DNA of 27,305 nucleotides from Pseudomonadota bacterium. GTDB lineage: Bacteria > Desulfobacterota > Desulfobaccia > Desulfobaccales > 0-14-0-80-60-11. The stretch covers positions 1 to 27,305 of the forward strand of contig JAHIKF010000259.1 in NCBI GenBank assembly GCA_018897875.1, in the 5' to 3' direction. Positions 7,463-14,433 of the stretch are shown here, piece after piece. A program made the position numbers and the translations under genes. The stretch's first letter is position 1. Every line of letters begins with the position of its first letter. Below the pieces are notes generated by a model. That model was not told where the DNA came from, searched no databases, and worked only from the letters and a program-made list of their open reading frames with translations.

Positions 7463-8035
7463 TCAAGACCAGATCTCAACCGCTTCGTCTTCCAATTCCA
7501 CCGCCACCGACCGCTGGAACAATTCCACTGCTACCACCAGCCGTCGCTTCTTCTCTCGCCGTTCCAGGATCAGGCCCACGGTCCCGGCAAGGGGGCCTTC
7601 CATGATCCGCACCTGGCGGCCCTGCCCCAGATAAGCCCAGGGATCATAGGGCCGGTCGCTGGCCACAATGGCTTTAATGGAATCCACCTGCTCCGGAGGG
7701 ACCGTACCGAGGCTACCATTTCTGCCCAGGAGGCCCACCACCCACGGCAGCTTGATGATGCCATAATAGGCCCACGGCTCGAGAACCGTGCGAACGAAGA
7801 GATAACTGGTAAAAAGCGGAACTTGCAGAAACAGCCGGCGATCTTGCCGACGGCTGCGAACGGTTATGCGGGGTAAGAATACCTCCAAACCCTTGCGCTG
7901 CAGGGCCAATTCGACCTTGGCCTCGCACTGGCTGCGGGCGTGAATAACATACCAGGCTGGTTTCGGAACTGATACGTCTTGGTCAATCGAGACTTTTGGC
8001 TGGTCATTCGCGAGGCATAATCCTTCCATAGACAC
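7463..8035 (-). CDS. NusG-paralogue transcription antiterminator (RfaH/LoaP-like)
   Basis: The product is 190 residues. An NGN domain (WYVIHARSQCEAKVELAL through FTSYLFVR) is followed by a C-terminal KOW domain (GRQVRIMEGPLAGTVGLI). The loop between the domains is short, as in specialised paralogues that act at a dedicated operon rather than genome-wide. Such proteins let RNA polymerase read through long polysaccharide or secondary-metabolite operons. GTG 8035 is used; ATG 8029, two codons later, is equally possible. GGGGCGGA lies upstream. It is the first gene of the minus run 8035-5090, after a leader of about 135 bases with a hairpin at 8131-8156, which could be its own recognition element. 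Confidence 0.85.
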   Translation of the reverse strand: MSMEGLCLANDQPKVSIDQDVSVPKPAWYVIHARSQCEAKVELALQRKGLEVFLPRITVRSRRQDRRLFLQVPLFTSYLFVRTVLEPWAYYGIIKLPWVVGLLGRNGSLGTVPPEQVDSIKAIVASDRPYDPWAYLGQGRQVRIMEGPLAGTVGLILERREKKRRLVVAVELFQRSVAVELEDEAVEIWS

Positions 8036-8130
8036 GCTTCCGCCCCTTGATTTACACAGGTTTTTGTAATAAATCTGTGTAAATTCAATAAGTTATAGAT
8101 AAGAAAGCTCACCATGGCATCCTGCCTCTG

Positions 8131-8156
8131 GGGCTTCCCCTTCCTTAAGGAAGCCC
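8131..8156 (-). promoter_or_regulatory. Leader hairpin upstream of the NusG-like gene
   Basis: GGGCTTCC (8131-8138) pairs perfectly with GGAAGCCC (8149-8156). The same GGAAG can instead pair with CTTCC at 8140-8144 inside the 14-base palindrome CTTCCTTAAGGAAG. No U-tract follows on the minus strand, so it is not a simple terminator. It could be an antiterminator recruitment element. Confidence 0.45.
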
Positions 8157-8177
8157 TCTGATCAACCTAACCTGAGT

Positions 8178-8206
8178 ATAATAGCGCAAGCTCCTTCGCA
8201 AAGCAA
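8178..8206 (-). promoter_or_regulatory. Sigma70-type promoter for the NusG-like operon
   Basis: Read on the minus strand: TTGCTT (8206-8201), a 17-base spacer, TATTAT (8183-8178). Transcription would start near 8171, giving a leader of about 135 bases to the start codon at 8035. Confidence 0.5.
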
Positions 8207-8258
8207 TTAATTTCTTTCAAACTCACTTGAATTATTTATTTGATTATTCAAAAACAGT

Positions 8259-9326
8259 TTATTTTACTTCGGCTCTTGTTTGCTTCTGCAGGCATAGATG
8301 GGCTAACCGCTTGGCCTGGCGAACCTTTTTCGCCGGCACGTTGAGAAGGTATTCGTGTTGGTCGGAAGGAGTGACCCCTGCCTTCAGTTCCGGGTTGAGT
8401 TCCACCAGCTCTTTCTCCGGCATCTCCAGCGCTTCGGCAAACGCTGCCAGGTTGACGCCCCCGGGGACCTTCACTCTATCGCCGGCTCGCGGCGCTTGAT
8501 ATCTGACCGGCGCCATCCCGTATTTTTCCGGGTTCTGGGCGATGAGGGCCGCGGCAACTATTTGCGGCACATAGTTGCAGGTCTCTGCGGGCAGGAGCTT
8601 CTTCTGGGCCATGATCCAAAAATCCTGGATGTCGTGGCGGTTCATCACTCCCTCCACCCGGTTCTCCCCGGCATTGTACCCGGCGGCTGACAGATACCAG
8701 CAGCCAAACTGCTGATATAAATCGTGCAAATAACGTGCCGCGGCCCGGGTGGATTTCTCCGGGTCCTGCCGCTCATCCACCCGGTCGTTCACCTTCAACC
8801 CATACCGTCTGGCCGTGGCCTCGATGAACTGCCAGATCCCCACGGCCTCCTTGGGCGACCGGGCATAAGGGCTGAAGCCGCTTTCCACCAGGGCAATATA
8901 GATCAGGCCTTGGGGCAGGCCATGCTCGGCAAAAATTCGCCGCATCATGGGCAAATAACGCCCGGATCGGGCCAGGGAGGCTTGGAAATTCTTGGAGTTG
9001 GCAAAGGCATGTAAATATTTCTGAACAGGGACGTTTAAGATTATGGGCAAATCGGAGGCCACCCACACCGGCAACCCCCCGAACATCTGGTTCTTCTCCA
9101 AAAACGCCGCAATCTCTCTAACCAGCCGCGGGTCCGGGGCCGCTTGCTTAGCCCCGGGACAGAGATATTCCTGGGGAATTAACCCTCCGGATGTTCCGCC
9201 TGCTTCTTTATCCAACCGGGGTAACTGGTGCTCGCTGGTCAAACCCGAGCAACCGGCAAGCGTGAAGATCGCAACCAACAGCAACCCAGAAGCCGGGCCC
9301 CATCCTCCACTCTTAACTTTAAGCAT
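8259..9326 (-). CDS. MltD-like lytic transglycosylase lipoprotein
   Basis: The product is 355 residues. A lipoprotein signal ends in LAGC (Cys26). The SLT/goose-lysozyme-like domain spans about 125-265. ALVESGFSPYARSPKEAVGI contains the catalytic Glu148 followed by the characteristic GIWQFI, and later AAGYNAGENRV. The C-terminal region (about 280-345) looks like a degenerate LysM module (VNLAAFAEALEMPEKELVEL). It cleaves the glycan strands of peptidoglycan to 1,6-anhydro ends from the inner face of the outer membrane, consistent with making room for envelope-spanning machinery. MltD is assigned by domain layout, not by exhaustive comparison. It stands alone between 220 bases of spacer upstream of the NusG-like gene and the RiPP-type cluster. 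Confidence 0.85.
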   Translation of the reverse strand: MLKVKSGGWGPASGLLLVAIFTLAGCSGLTSEHQLPRLDKEAGGTSGGLIPQEYLCPGAKQAAPDPRLVREIAAFLEKNQMFGGLPVWVASDLPIILNVPVQKYLHAFANSKNFQASLARSGRYLPMMRRIFAEHGLPQGLIYIALVESGFSPYARSPKEAVGIWQFIEATARRYGLKVNDRVDERQDPEKSTRAAARYLHDLYQQFGCWYLSAAGYNAGENRVEGVMNRHDIQDFWIMAQKKLLPAETCNYVPQIVAAALIAQNPEKYGMAPVRYQAPRAGDRVKVPGGVNLAAFAEALEMPEKELVELNPELKAGVTPSDQHEYLLNVPAKKVRQAKRLAHLCLQKQTRAEVK

Positions 9327-9464
9327 TGGGGGTTCTTACCTTACGCATCCAGTATAAGAATATCGCGCCGGGTAAAGCAAGAATTTTGTACCTATTCTCA
9401 CAAACATTGAAATTATCTAGAAAATCAATTGGCGAGGAGAAATTGAATGGAAGTGTTCAGAAAT

Positions 9465-10691
9465 TCAATGATGATTATGGACGGCCTTTACCCGGAAAAG
9501 ACCTTGAAACCGCCGCAGCAATGGCAGAACCAGACCCTGCAGCCCCAAACGTAGGGGCCGGATCAGATAATACAGCCAATAGCAGGAATCTGGCAAGGGC
9601 ACCCATTGCCAATCTTCCACGCTGGGGATAAACAGGCGGACCCAGACGTGAACCAGCCGATCTCTGAAGCTATCCCGTGATTGTATGTAAAATGAGGTTA
9701 TGTCGACAAATCCCATGTCTTCCTCGCTCTTGACAAACAAGTTGCTCATAACCCTTCGGCGCAGGTTCACTACCGATGAGTCTGCGTCAGCCTCCTGGAT
9801 GACGTCCGGGGGCACCATCGCCCCCAAGAGTTCCTGGGCCAGGGAGAGGCCCAGGAGCAACTGCCGTCGCAGTCCCGAGTCTTTGGCTCGTTGCAGCACC
9901 CCCGGCCAATCCCAGCTAGCCTGCGAATGAATCAGGTGGGCGACATCGCTCACATTGGAGAGGGTCAACCATAAGTGAAAGGTTCCGTGCTGGCAAAGCA
10001 TGAGCAGGTTATCTTCCGGATGGAGGCTGTATACCGTCTTTCCCAGGATTTGCACCGGCACCCTCCGGGCGATGGCCTCCTCCGGGTCCAGGCCAATTCC
10101 TAAATAATCGGCGGCGAACCGAAAATGGATATCCAACATGGTCCTTTGCTGATGCTCGAAGGTGAACTCATGAGCCCGCTCTAAGTGAACACTCTCTTGT
10201 TTTTTGGTGAAGGAGTAGCGTAATCGGTATCCTATGGGAAAAAGTAGATTCCTTATATTCCCAATATCATTCCGGCTCACCAGGATGTCCAAATCCACGA
10301 ACTGCCGCAGGGCAATGTCCCCGTAAGCAACGGCAGCGAGCAACGGGCCCTTGTAGGGGACCGCAACAATGCTTTGGGATTCTAAGAGGTTTAGAACTTG
10401 GATTAATTCAGTTGTTATGCGTAAGTTGCGTCGGGCGTGGATCTTATAGAGACTCAACCAGTCAGCTAAAACATCTGAGGGCACCGCCCCGGGGCAAATA
10501 TCCGTTACACGACGGTACAAGGCAGGGAACACGCCATGATTAAGAGCGGCTTTAAGGAGGTGACCCCAATCCGTTACGGTAACCAGGGCCTTCCGGAGCT
10601 TTTGTGAGGCTGCGTCTTTCTTGTCCAAGTCAAGACAATAGATTATCGCCTCATATTCGACTTGTTTCGGATTAGGCTCTGTTGATAGCAA
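9465..10691 (-). CDS. Nucleotidyltransferase-family protein (NTP_transf_5 type)
   Basis: The product is 408 residues. After a helical N-terminus (WGHLLKAALNHGVFPALYRR), the block VAVPYKGPLLAAVAYGD, ending in RQFVDLDILV, gives the KG and DxD residues of the uncharacterised nucleotidyltransferase family PF14907. Members sit in peptide-modification clusters. In paeninodin/pseudomycoidin-type lasso clusters a similar protein works with an HprK-like kinase on the C-terminal serine of the precursor. Here an HprK-like domain is encoded in the same cluster and the candidate precursor ends in SSS, so a matching role is plausible. A TGA sits four codons upstream and no early ATG exists, so TTG 10691 is the likely start. 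The role is inference; the family motif is seen. Confidence 0.75.
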   Translation of the reverse strand: MLSTEPNPKQVEYEAIIYCLDLDKKDAASQKLRKALVTVTDWGHLLKAALNHGVFPALYRRVTDICPGAVPSDVLADWLSLYKIHARRNLRITTELIQVLNLLESQSIVAVPYKGPLLAAVAYGDIALRQFVDLDILVSRNDIGNIRNLLFPIGYRLRYSFTKKQESVHLERAHEFTFEHQQRTMLDIHFRFAADYLGIGLDPEEAIARRVPVQILGKTVYSLHPEDNLLMLCQHGTFHLWLTLSNVSDVAHLIHSQASWDWPGVLQRAKDSGLRRQLLLGLSLAQELLGAMVPPDVIQEADADSSVVNLRRRVMSNLFVKSEEDMGFVDITSFYIQSRDSFRDRLVHVWVRLFIPSVEDWQWVPLPDSCYWLYYLIRPLRLGLQGLVLPLLRRFQGLFRVKAVHNHH

Positions 10692-11084
10692 TCCAAAACC
10701 CTGTCACGTAAAAATACACTCCATATTTAAAATTACTAATCAATTATTAAATTTCTGGATTTGACAAATATAAGATTAGATTAAGAGATAATGATATATA
10801 GAAGGTTTATTAGATATGTCACGTATAACTATAGTTTAATATTTTCAATACAACATCAGTCACAGTATATAAGATACTTTCCAAGCATATTGACTTAAAA
10901 GGTAAATTTATAAAGAATGCAAGATGGTTAGTTTTTTAAATTACGTTCACCAAACATAGTAATATATTTTAAGTATAAAGTAACAACTTCACATATTACC
11001 ACACAATAACAGGGCGACTTACTGAAACATATCAATAGTACAGGTTTATTGATGCCGAAAATGGGCTAATGCTTGACCATATGT
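10692..11084. other. AT-rich spacer without a gene
   Basis: About 390 bases, markedly poorer in G+C than the flanking enzyme genes. No frame with a ribosome binding site was found on either strand. A 7-bp inverted repeat, ATCAATA (11031-11037) with TATTGAT (11047-11053), lies 30-55 bases past the precursor stop and might end or stabilise the short transcript; it has no good U-tract. Confidence 0.5.
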
Positions 11085-11252
11085 TCAACTACTGCTATTA
11101 AGTTTACAAACACCGCAATTTGTTGCAGACCTACATGCATTGTTATTGTCTACTGGATTAGCCTTAGATGCTTTGCAGCAATCTAAAACGCTTTCTTCGG
11201 GCGTCCCTTTAGCCAGTACAATCAATAGGGGATGTTTCCACGTTTTCATCAT
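11085..11252 (-). CDS. Candidate Cys-rich RiPP precursor peptide (55 residues)
   Basis: A short frame begins with two consecutive ATGs (11252 and 11249). GGAG lies 5 bases before the first and 8 before the second; the second spacing is more usual. The N-terminal half reads MMKTWKHPLLIVLAKG, then TPEESVLDCCK: an aromatic, a hydrophobic LIVL patch and a PEE motif, as expected of a leader bound by a PqqD-type domain. The C-terminal half has Cys40, Cys46 and Cys49 (NNNACRSATNCGVCK) and ends in LNSSS. With Cys25 and Cys26 there are five cysteines, natural targets for radical SAM thioether formation. It is not a secretion-signal protein. It has its own promoter and lies between the radical SAM operon (across an IS element) and the nucleotidyltransferase gene. 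The precursor role is inferred from size, composition and neighbours. Confidence 0.8.
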   Translation of the reverse strand: MMKTWKHPLLIVLAKGTPEESVLDCCKASKANPVDNNNACRSATNCGVCKLNSSS

Positions 11253-11263
11253 TCTCTCTCCTT

Positions 11264-11302
11264 ATTAAATTCCAAAATTAAATTCCAAAATTAAATTCCA
11301 AA
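11264..11302 (-). repeat. Three perfect 13-bp tandem repeats in the precursor leader
   Basis: ATTAAATTCCAAA occurs three times without a mismatch (11264-11276, 11277-11289, 11290-11302), TTTGGAATTTAAT on the transcribed strand. They lie between the -10 box and the ribosome binding site of the peptide gene, so they form most of its 5' untranslated region or an operator. Confidence 0.9.
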
Positions 11303-11304
11303 AA

Positions 11305-11333
11305 ATTTTAATATATTTGCTTTTGTTAGTCAA
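11305..11333 (-). promoter_or_regulatory. Consensus-like promoter of the precursor peptide gene
   Basis: On the minus strand: TTGACT (11333-11328), exactly 17 bases, TAAAAT (11310-11305). It ends about 50 bases before the start codon. It lies outside the IS element, so the peptide gene can be expressed independently of the enzyme operon. Confidence 0.7.
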
Positions 11334-11347
11334 GAAAAAATTAACTA

Positions 11348-11380
11348 GTGGTATGATTCATTATTAACTTCCATTATAAT
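11348..11380 (+). repeat. Left terminal inverted repeat of the IS630-family element
   Basis: Begins GTGGTATGATTCAT; matches the opposite end at 26 of 33 positions. Confidence 0.85.
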
Positions 11381-11418
11381 CCGCCTTGTGATATTGTTTA
11401 GGAAACAAGGAGGCGGAG

Positions 11419-12495
11419 ATGAGAAAAGCCATTGCCATAACTTTGACTCCTGGTGAAATGGGAAAATTGGAAACCATCGTGCGCTCTGCTGTTGCTGCGG
11501 TGCGGGATGTCCAGCGAGGCCGGATTATCTTGCTGGCCGCGGTGGGTCAAGAAAACCAAGAGATCGCCCCCCAGGTAGGTCTCAGTGTCAAGACGGTTTC
11601 TTTGTGGCGTCGGCGCTTTGCCCAGCAGCGGCTGGAGGGTTTGCGGGACCAGACCGGTCGCGGCCGAAAGCGTACTCATGGTCCGGGAAAGGTGGAAGAA
11701 ATTATCACCGACACCCTCACCACCACTCCTACCAATGCCACCCATTGGAGCACCCGCAGCATGGCGAAACAGGCCGGGGTGGGACAAGCCACGGTGCATC
11801 GCATTTGGTCGGCGCATCAGCTCAAGCCCCATCTGGTAAAAACCTTTAAGCTGTCCACAGATAAGCATTTTACCGAAAAACTGCGGGACGTGGTGGGACT
11901 CTATCTCAACCCGCCGGAACATGCCCTGGTATTGAGCGTTGATGAAAAAACCAGCATCCAGGCCTTGGATCGGACCCAGCCCGGCTTGCCGCTCAAAAAG
12001 GGGCGTTGCGCTACCATGACCCACGACTATAAGCGCCACGGCACCACCACTTTGTTTGCGGCGCTCAATGTGGTGGAAGGCACGGTAATGGGTACCTGCA
12101 TGCCACGGCACCGCCACCAAGAGTTTCTAAAGTTTCTGCGACTCATAGACCAGCAGACTCCCAAGGATCTGGAATTGCACCTAATTGCTGACAATTATGC
12201 CACCCATAAACATCCCAATGTTCAGGAGTGGCTGGCAAAGCACCCACGTTTCCATATGCACTTCATTCCCACCTCGTCATCATGGTTGAATGCCATCGAG
12301 GGATTTTTCGCCAAATTAACCGAGCAACAGCTGCGGCGCGGCATCTTCCGCAGTGTGCTGGAACTAATCCAGGCCATTGATGCTTACCTTGAGCACTCTA
12401 ATGAGAACCCGAAACCGTTTATCTGGAAAAAATCGGCTGACGAGATTTTGACGAAACTCGCCCCTTTATATGCCGCCCATAATAATAGTAATTAA
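11419..12495 (+). CDS. IS630-family DDE transposase
   Basis: The product is 358 residues, the usual full length for the family, in one frame. The N-terminal 110 residues contain two helix-turn-helix units (ENQEIAPQVGLSVKTVSLWR and a winged helix with SMAKQAGVGQATVHRIW). The catalytic core shows the DDE acids in LSVDEKTSIQAL, HLIADNYATH and SWLNAIEGFF. It catalyses cut-and-paste movement to TA sites using the terminal repeats. AAGGAGGCGGAG lies just before the ATG. The gene runs opposite to the surrounding cluster. No frameshift or missing residue is seen, so the element may still be active. Confidence 0.95.
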   Translation: MRKAIAITLTPGEMGKLETIVRSAVAAVRDVQRGRIILLAAVGQENQEIAPQVGLSVKTVSLWRRRFAQQRLEGLRDQTGRGRKRTHGPGKVEEIITDTLTTTPTNATHWSTRSMAKQAGVGQATVHRIWSAHQLKPHLVKTFKLSTDKHFTEKLRDVVGLYLNPPEHALVLSVDEKTSIQALDRTQPGLPLKKGRCATMTHDYKRHGTTTLFAALNVVEGTVMGTCMPRHRHQEFLKFLRLIDQQTPKDLELHLIADNYATHKHPNVQEWLAKHPRFHMHFIPTSSSWLNAIEGFFAKLTEQQLRRGIFRSVLELIQAIDAYLEHSNENPKPFIWKKSADEILTKLAPLYAAHNNSN

Positions 12496-12511
12496 TTATG
12501 AAACAAACCAC
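12479..12511 (-). repeat. Right terminal inverted repeat of the IS630-family element
   Basis: Its complement begins GTGGTTTGTTTCAT, pairing with the left end; followed by TA and the native sequence. Confidence 0.85.
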
Positions 12512-12516
12512 TAGCT

Positions 12517-13638
12517 TCAAATCCGGTCTGTTTCTAAAGACATCGCCCTGGCATGGGCCACGCGGCAGAAATATTCCACCGGAGCATCCATTCGACCGCT
12601 CTCCAAATACGCGTGGGCCGGACACCAAAGACAGAGATTTAGTAGGTGACAGGCCCGGCACTTTTTTAGAAAATCAAGGTCTTGGGAGATTGTTTCACGC
12701 ACTTTAGGAACTAGATGATCCCAGGCCGCATTTAAGCTGCCCCGGCGCAGATCAGAGATACAATCCGGATGCCAAAGCGAGGGGCAGAGCCGGAATTGAC
12801 CATCGTAGCTAACGGCAAAGCTCCTCTGGCCGGCTCCGCAGTGGAAAAGGTGACCGCAAGCAGGGTGCGCTCGGTCCGCTCCAATCAGCCGGCCGCAGTT
12901 CTGATTTAGGGCCAGAAAACGTTCAGGGTCGGCCCTCTCGATGGCCACGATCTCTTCAGGGGAAAGCCGCTGGCCTCGGATCTCCTCGTTGCGCAAGGGA
13001 TTACCATCGAACCGCAGGTGCAATTGAGGATCGAAGCGGAAGTAATCTTTGGTGTGTACACGGCAGAACTCGGCAATTGCGGGAAGTTCATGGACGTTGA
13101 TCTTGAGGGCCATGGCCTTGAATCGTACCTTAACGCCGGCCTTCAGCAGCAGTTCGAGGCCGCGCCGGAAGGCGGCAAAGGAGCCGGGCCGACGAGTTAC
13201 ACCCTCATAGGTTTCCCCAGTGACCCCGTATACGGTAATTTCTAGGTTTCGAGGCGGGTATTTCTTAAAAAACTTTACATGCTCTGGGGTGACCAAGCAC
13301 CCATTGGTGAAGACCGAAACCAGCAAGCCTATCCGCTTTAAAGCTAAGAAGATCTCAAAAAAGTCTTCCCGAAGTAAGGGTTCCCCCCCGGTGAGGAGAC
13401 ACCACATGGCACCCATGGAAACAGCCTCCCGGGCAATTTTAAGGATATCCTCAAAGGAAAGTTCTTTGGCTTTGGCCTCCTGGTCGTCCACCGGCAAGTT
13501 GATGTAGCAATGACGGCAGTCGTTGTTGCACCGTGCGGTGATTTCTATATCAAAGGAGAGAGGCACCCGCTTGTCTTTTATCTTTTCCCAGAGGAGAAAA
13601 TCCGGGAGAGATTGAGAGTAAACAAAATTCTCAATCAC
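12517..13638 (-). CDS. Radical SAM-SPASM peptide-modifying enzyme (third in operon)
   Basis: GTG 13638 is chosen as start (373 residues): it overlaps the upstream TGA as GTGA and AAAGGGTGG lies 5 bases ahead; a longer frame to 13704 would overlap the peptidase gene by 70 bases. CNNDCRHC (Cys37, Cys41, Cys44) binds the radical SAM [4Fe-4S] cluster and LLTGGEPLL is the SAM-binding GGEP motif. The C-terminal third has SPASM cysteines: CGAGQRS, LCPSLWHPDC, CRACHLLNLCLWCP and FCRVAHA. Such enzymes form thioether, C-C or C-O crosslinks on peptides. It is clearly a paralogue of the enzyme at 14430-15602, sharing DxPVEYxCRVAHAxA. The IS630-family element follows 5 bases after the stop. Confidence 0.9.
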   Translation of the reverse strand: MIENFVYSQSLPDFLLWEKIKDKRVPLSFDIEITARCNNDCRHCYINLPVDDQEAKAKELSFEDILKIAREAVSMGAMWCLLTGGEPLLREDFFEIFLALKRIGLLVSVFTNGCLVTPEHVKFFKKYPPRNLEITVYGVTGETYEGVTRRPGSFAAFRRGLELLLKAGVKVRFKAMALKINVHELPAIAEFCRVHTKDYFRFDPQLHLRFDGNPLRNEEIRGQRLSPEEIVAIERADPERFLALNQNCGRLIGADRAHPACGHLFHCGAGQRSFAVSYDGQFRLCPSLWHPDCISDLRRGSLNAAWDHLVPKVRETISQDLDFLKKCRACHLLNLCLWCPAHAYLESGRMDAPVEYFCRVAHARAMSLETDRI

Positions 13639-14147
13639 GTTTTCCACCCTTTCAAGAACGGCCACAGAACCGCCCCGGACCATTTGATAACCGGATTCAG
13701 CCACCCACGATAGTTTAACCAGGCTATAAGCCGTCTCTCCGGACCCAGTCCCAATCGCACCTGATGGCCGTTACGTGTGACTTTGGTTAACAGTCCCAGT
13801 ATGTTATCGAAGGAAATTAAGCCGTCCGGTTCCAAAACATTATCGCCCTGGAGCAGCAAGCCCTGATGCCGACGGGCAATCACCCGATGTACCAAGAGCT
13901 TGCTCATTTCCGGGTGACAAAATGCCACCACATCTCCTGCCTGCGAATGTCGCGCTGGCTTAGGGGATACGGTGATCACGTCACCGTCTCGGATAAAGGG
14001 GTGCATGCTAAACCCTCGGGCTTTGAACCTGAACTGCGCTTTCCGGGCCATCAATGCTTGCAGCAAGTCTCGAAGGGTGGGGCCCGAAAGGGAAGCCACC
14101 CCACCGTGGACGCCGTAGAAGCAAGGTTTTTGCTGGTTAGACCGCAA
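13635..14147 (-). CDS. S26-family signal peptidase-like protein (Sec11/SipW-type His catalysis)
   Basis: The product is 170 residues starting at TTG 14147. That start is supported by a perfect AGGAGG 7 bases upstream, lying within the end of the PqqD gene; the frames overlap by 11 bases. RGFSMHPFIRDGDVI carries the nucleophile Ser47. LLVHRVIARR supplies His87 where bacterial LepB has Lys, and QGDNVLEPDG gives Asp102 and Asp108, the archaeal/ER (Sec11-like) arrangement. There is no N-terminal membrane anchor; a hydrophobic C-terminal stretch (LNPVIKWSGAVLWPFL) may touch the membrane. In this cluster the likely job is removing the leader of the modified peptide. That role is inference. It is coupled to the next radical SAM gene by GTGA. 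Confidence 0.8.
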   Translation of the reverse strand: MRSNQQKPCFYGVHGGVASLSGPTLRDLLQALMARKAQFRFKARGFSMHPFIRDGDVITVSPKPARHSQAGDVVAFCHPEMSKLLVHRVIARRHQGLLLQGDNVLEPDGLISFDNILGLLTKVTRNGHQVRLGLGPERRLIAWLNYRGWLNPVIKWSGAVLWPFLKGWKT

Positions 14148-14433
14148 GCAGTATCCTCCTTTGGACTAACTCTTGCACCAAGCCCAAGACATCCCTCTCA
14201 ATCTCCCCTGAAGGGGCCTGGTACTCAGCGGCAAGCTCAGCGATCACGTCGTTCAGGCTGCGTCGGCCATCCAGCTTATTCCAGATGGCCTTGCCGGTCT
14301 CGTTGAGGGTGTAGAGTTCATCTTCCAGGTCGCCAATGCCGGCCATTAGGGGAACGATGATAATCTCACCTTCGATTTCCCGGGCTACCACATCTTCGGA
14401 GACGGTATACACCGCATCACGGCTTAGTATCAT
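14137..14433 (-). CDS. PqqD-like peptide chaperone (RiPP recognition element)
   Basis: The product is 98 residues from ATG 14433, which overlaps the preceding TGA as ATGA, with GAGAGGA upstream. A longer frame to 14589 is only the shadow of the radical SAM gene. The sequence has the PqqD winged-helix pattern: IVPLMAGIGDLEDELYTLNE followed by TGKAIWNKLDGRRSLNDVIA. Free-standing PqqD-like domains bind the leader of a precursor peptide and present it to a radical SAM enzyme. This makes it the best evidence that the operon handles a ribosomal peptide. It acts in the cytoplasm with the three radical SAM proteins encoded beside it. Confidence 0.85.
   Translation of the reverse strand: MILSRDAVYTVSEDVVAREIEGEIIIVPLMAGIGDLEDELYTLNETGKAIWNKLDGRRSLNDVIAELAAEYQAPSGEIERDVLGLVQELVQRRILLAV

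Larger units (their letters stand above)
11348..12511 (+). mobile_element. Complete IS630-family insertion sequence
   Basis: 1164 bases with imperfect terminal inverted repeats: 26 of 33 positions match between 11348-11380 and the reverse complement of 12479-12511, both starting GTGG. It is flanked by the dinucleotide TA on each side (11346-11347, 12512-12513), the target duplicated by IS630/Tc1-type elements. It encodes one intact transposase and landed 3 bases past the stop codon of the radical SAM gene, leaving that gene whole. Confidence 0.9.

Noticed and set aside
10760..10800. TTGACA at 10761 as a plus-strand promoter
   Set aside because: No -10 at proper spacing is convincing and no plus-strand gene follows before the IS element.
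11398..12120. 240-codon frame antisense to the transposase
   Set aside because: Lies entirely within the DDE transposase gene and has no independent signal; shadow frame.
13639..13704. Longer start for the third radical SAM gene
   Set aside because: Would overlap the peptidase gene by 70 bases; the GTGA overlap with AAAGGGTGG upstream is the better start.
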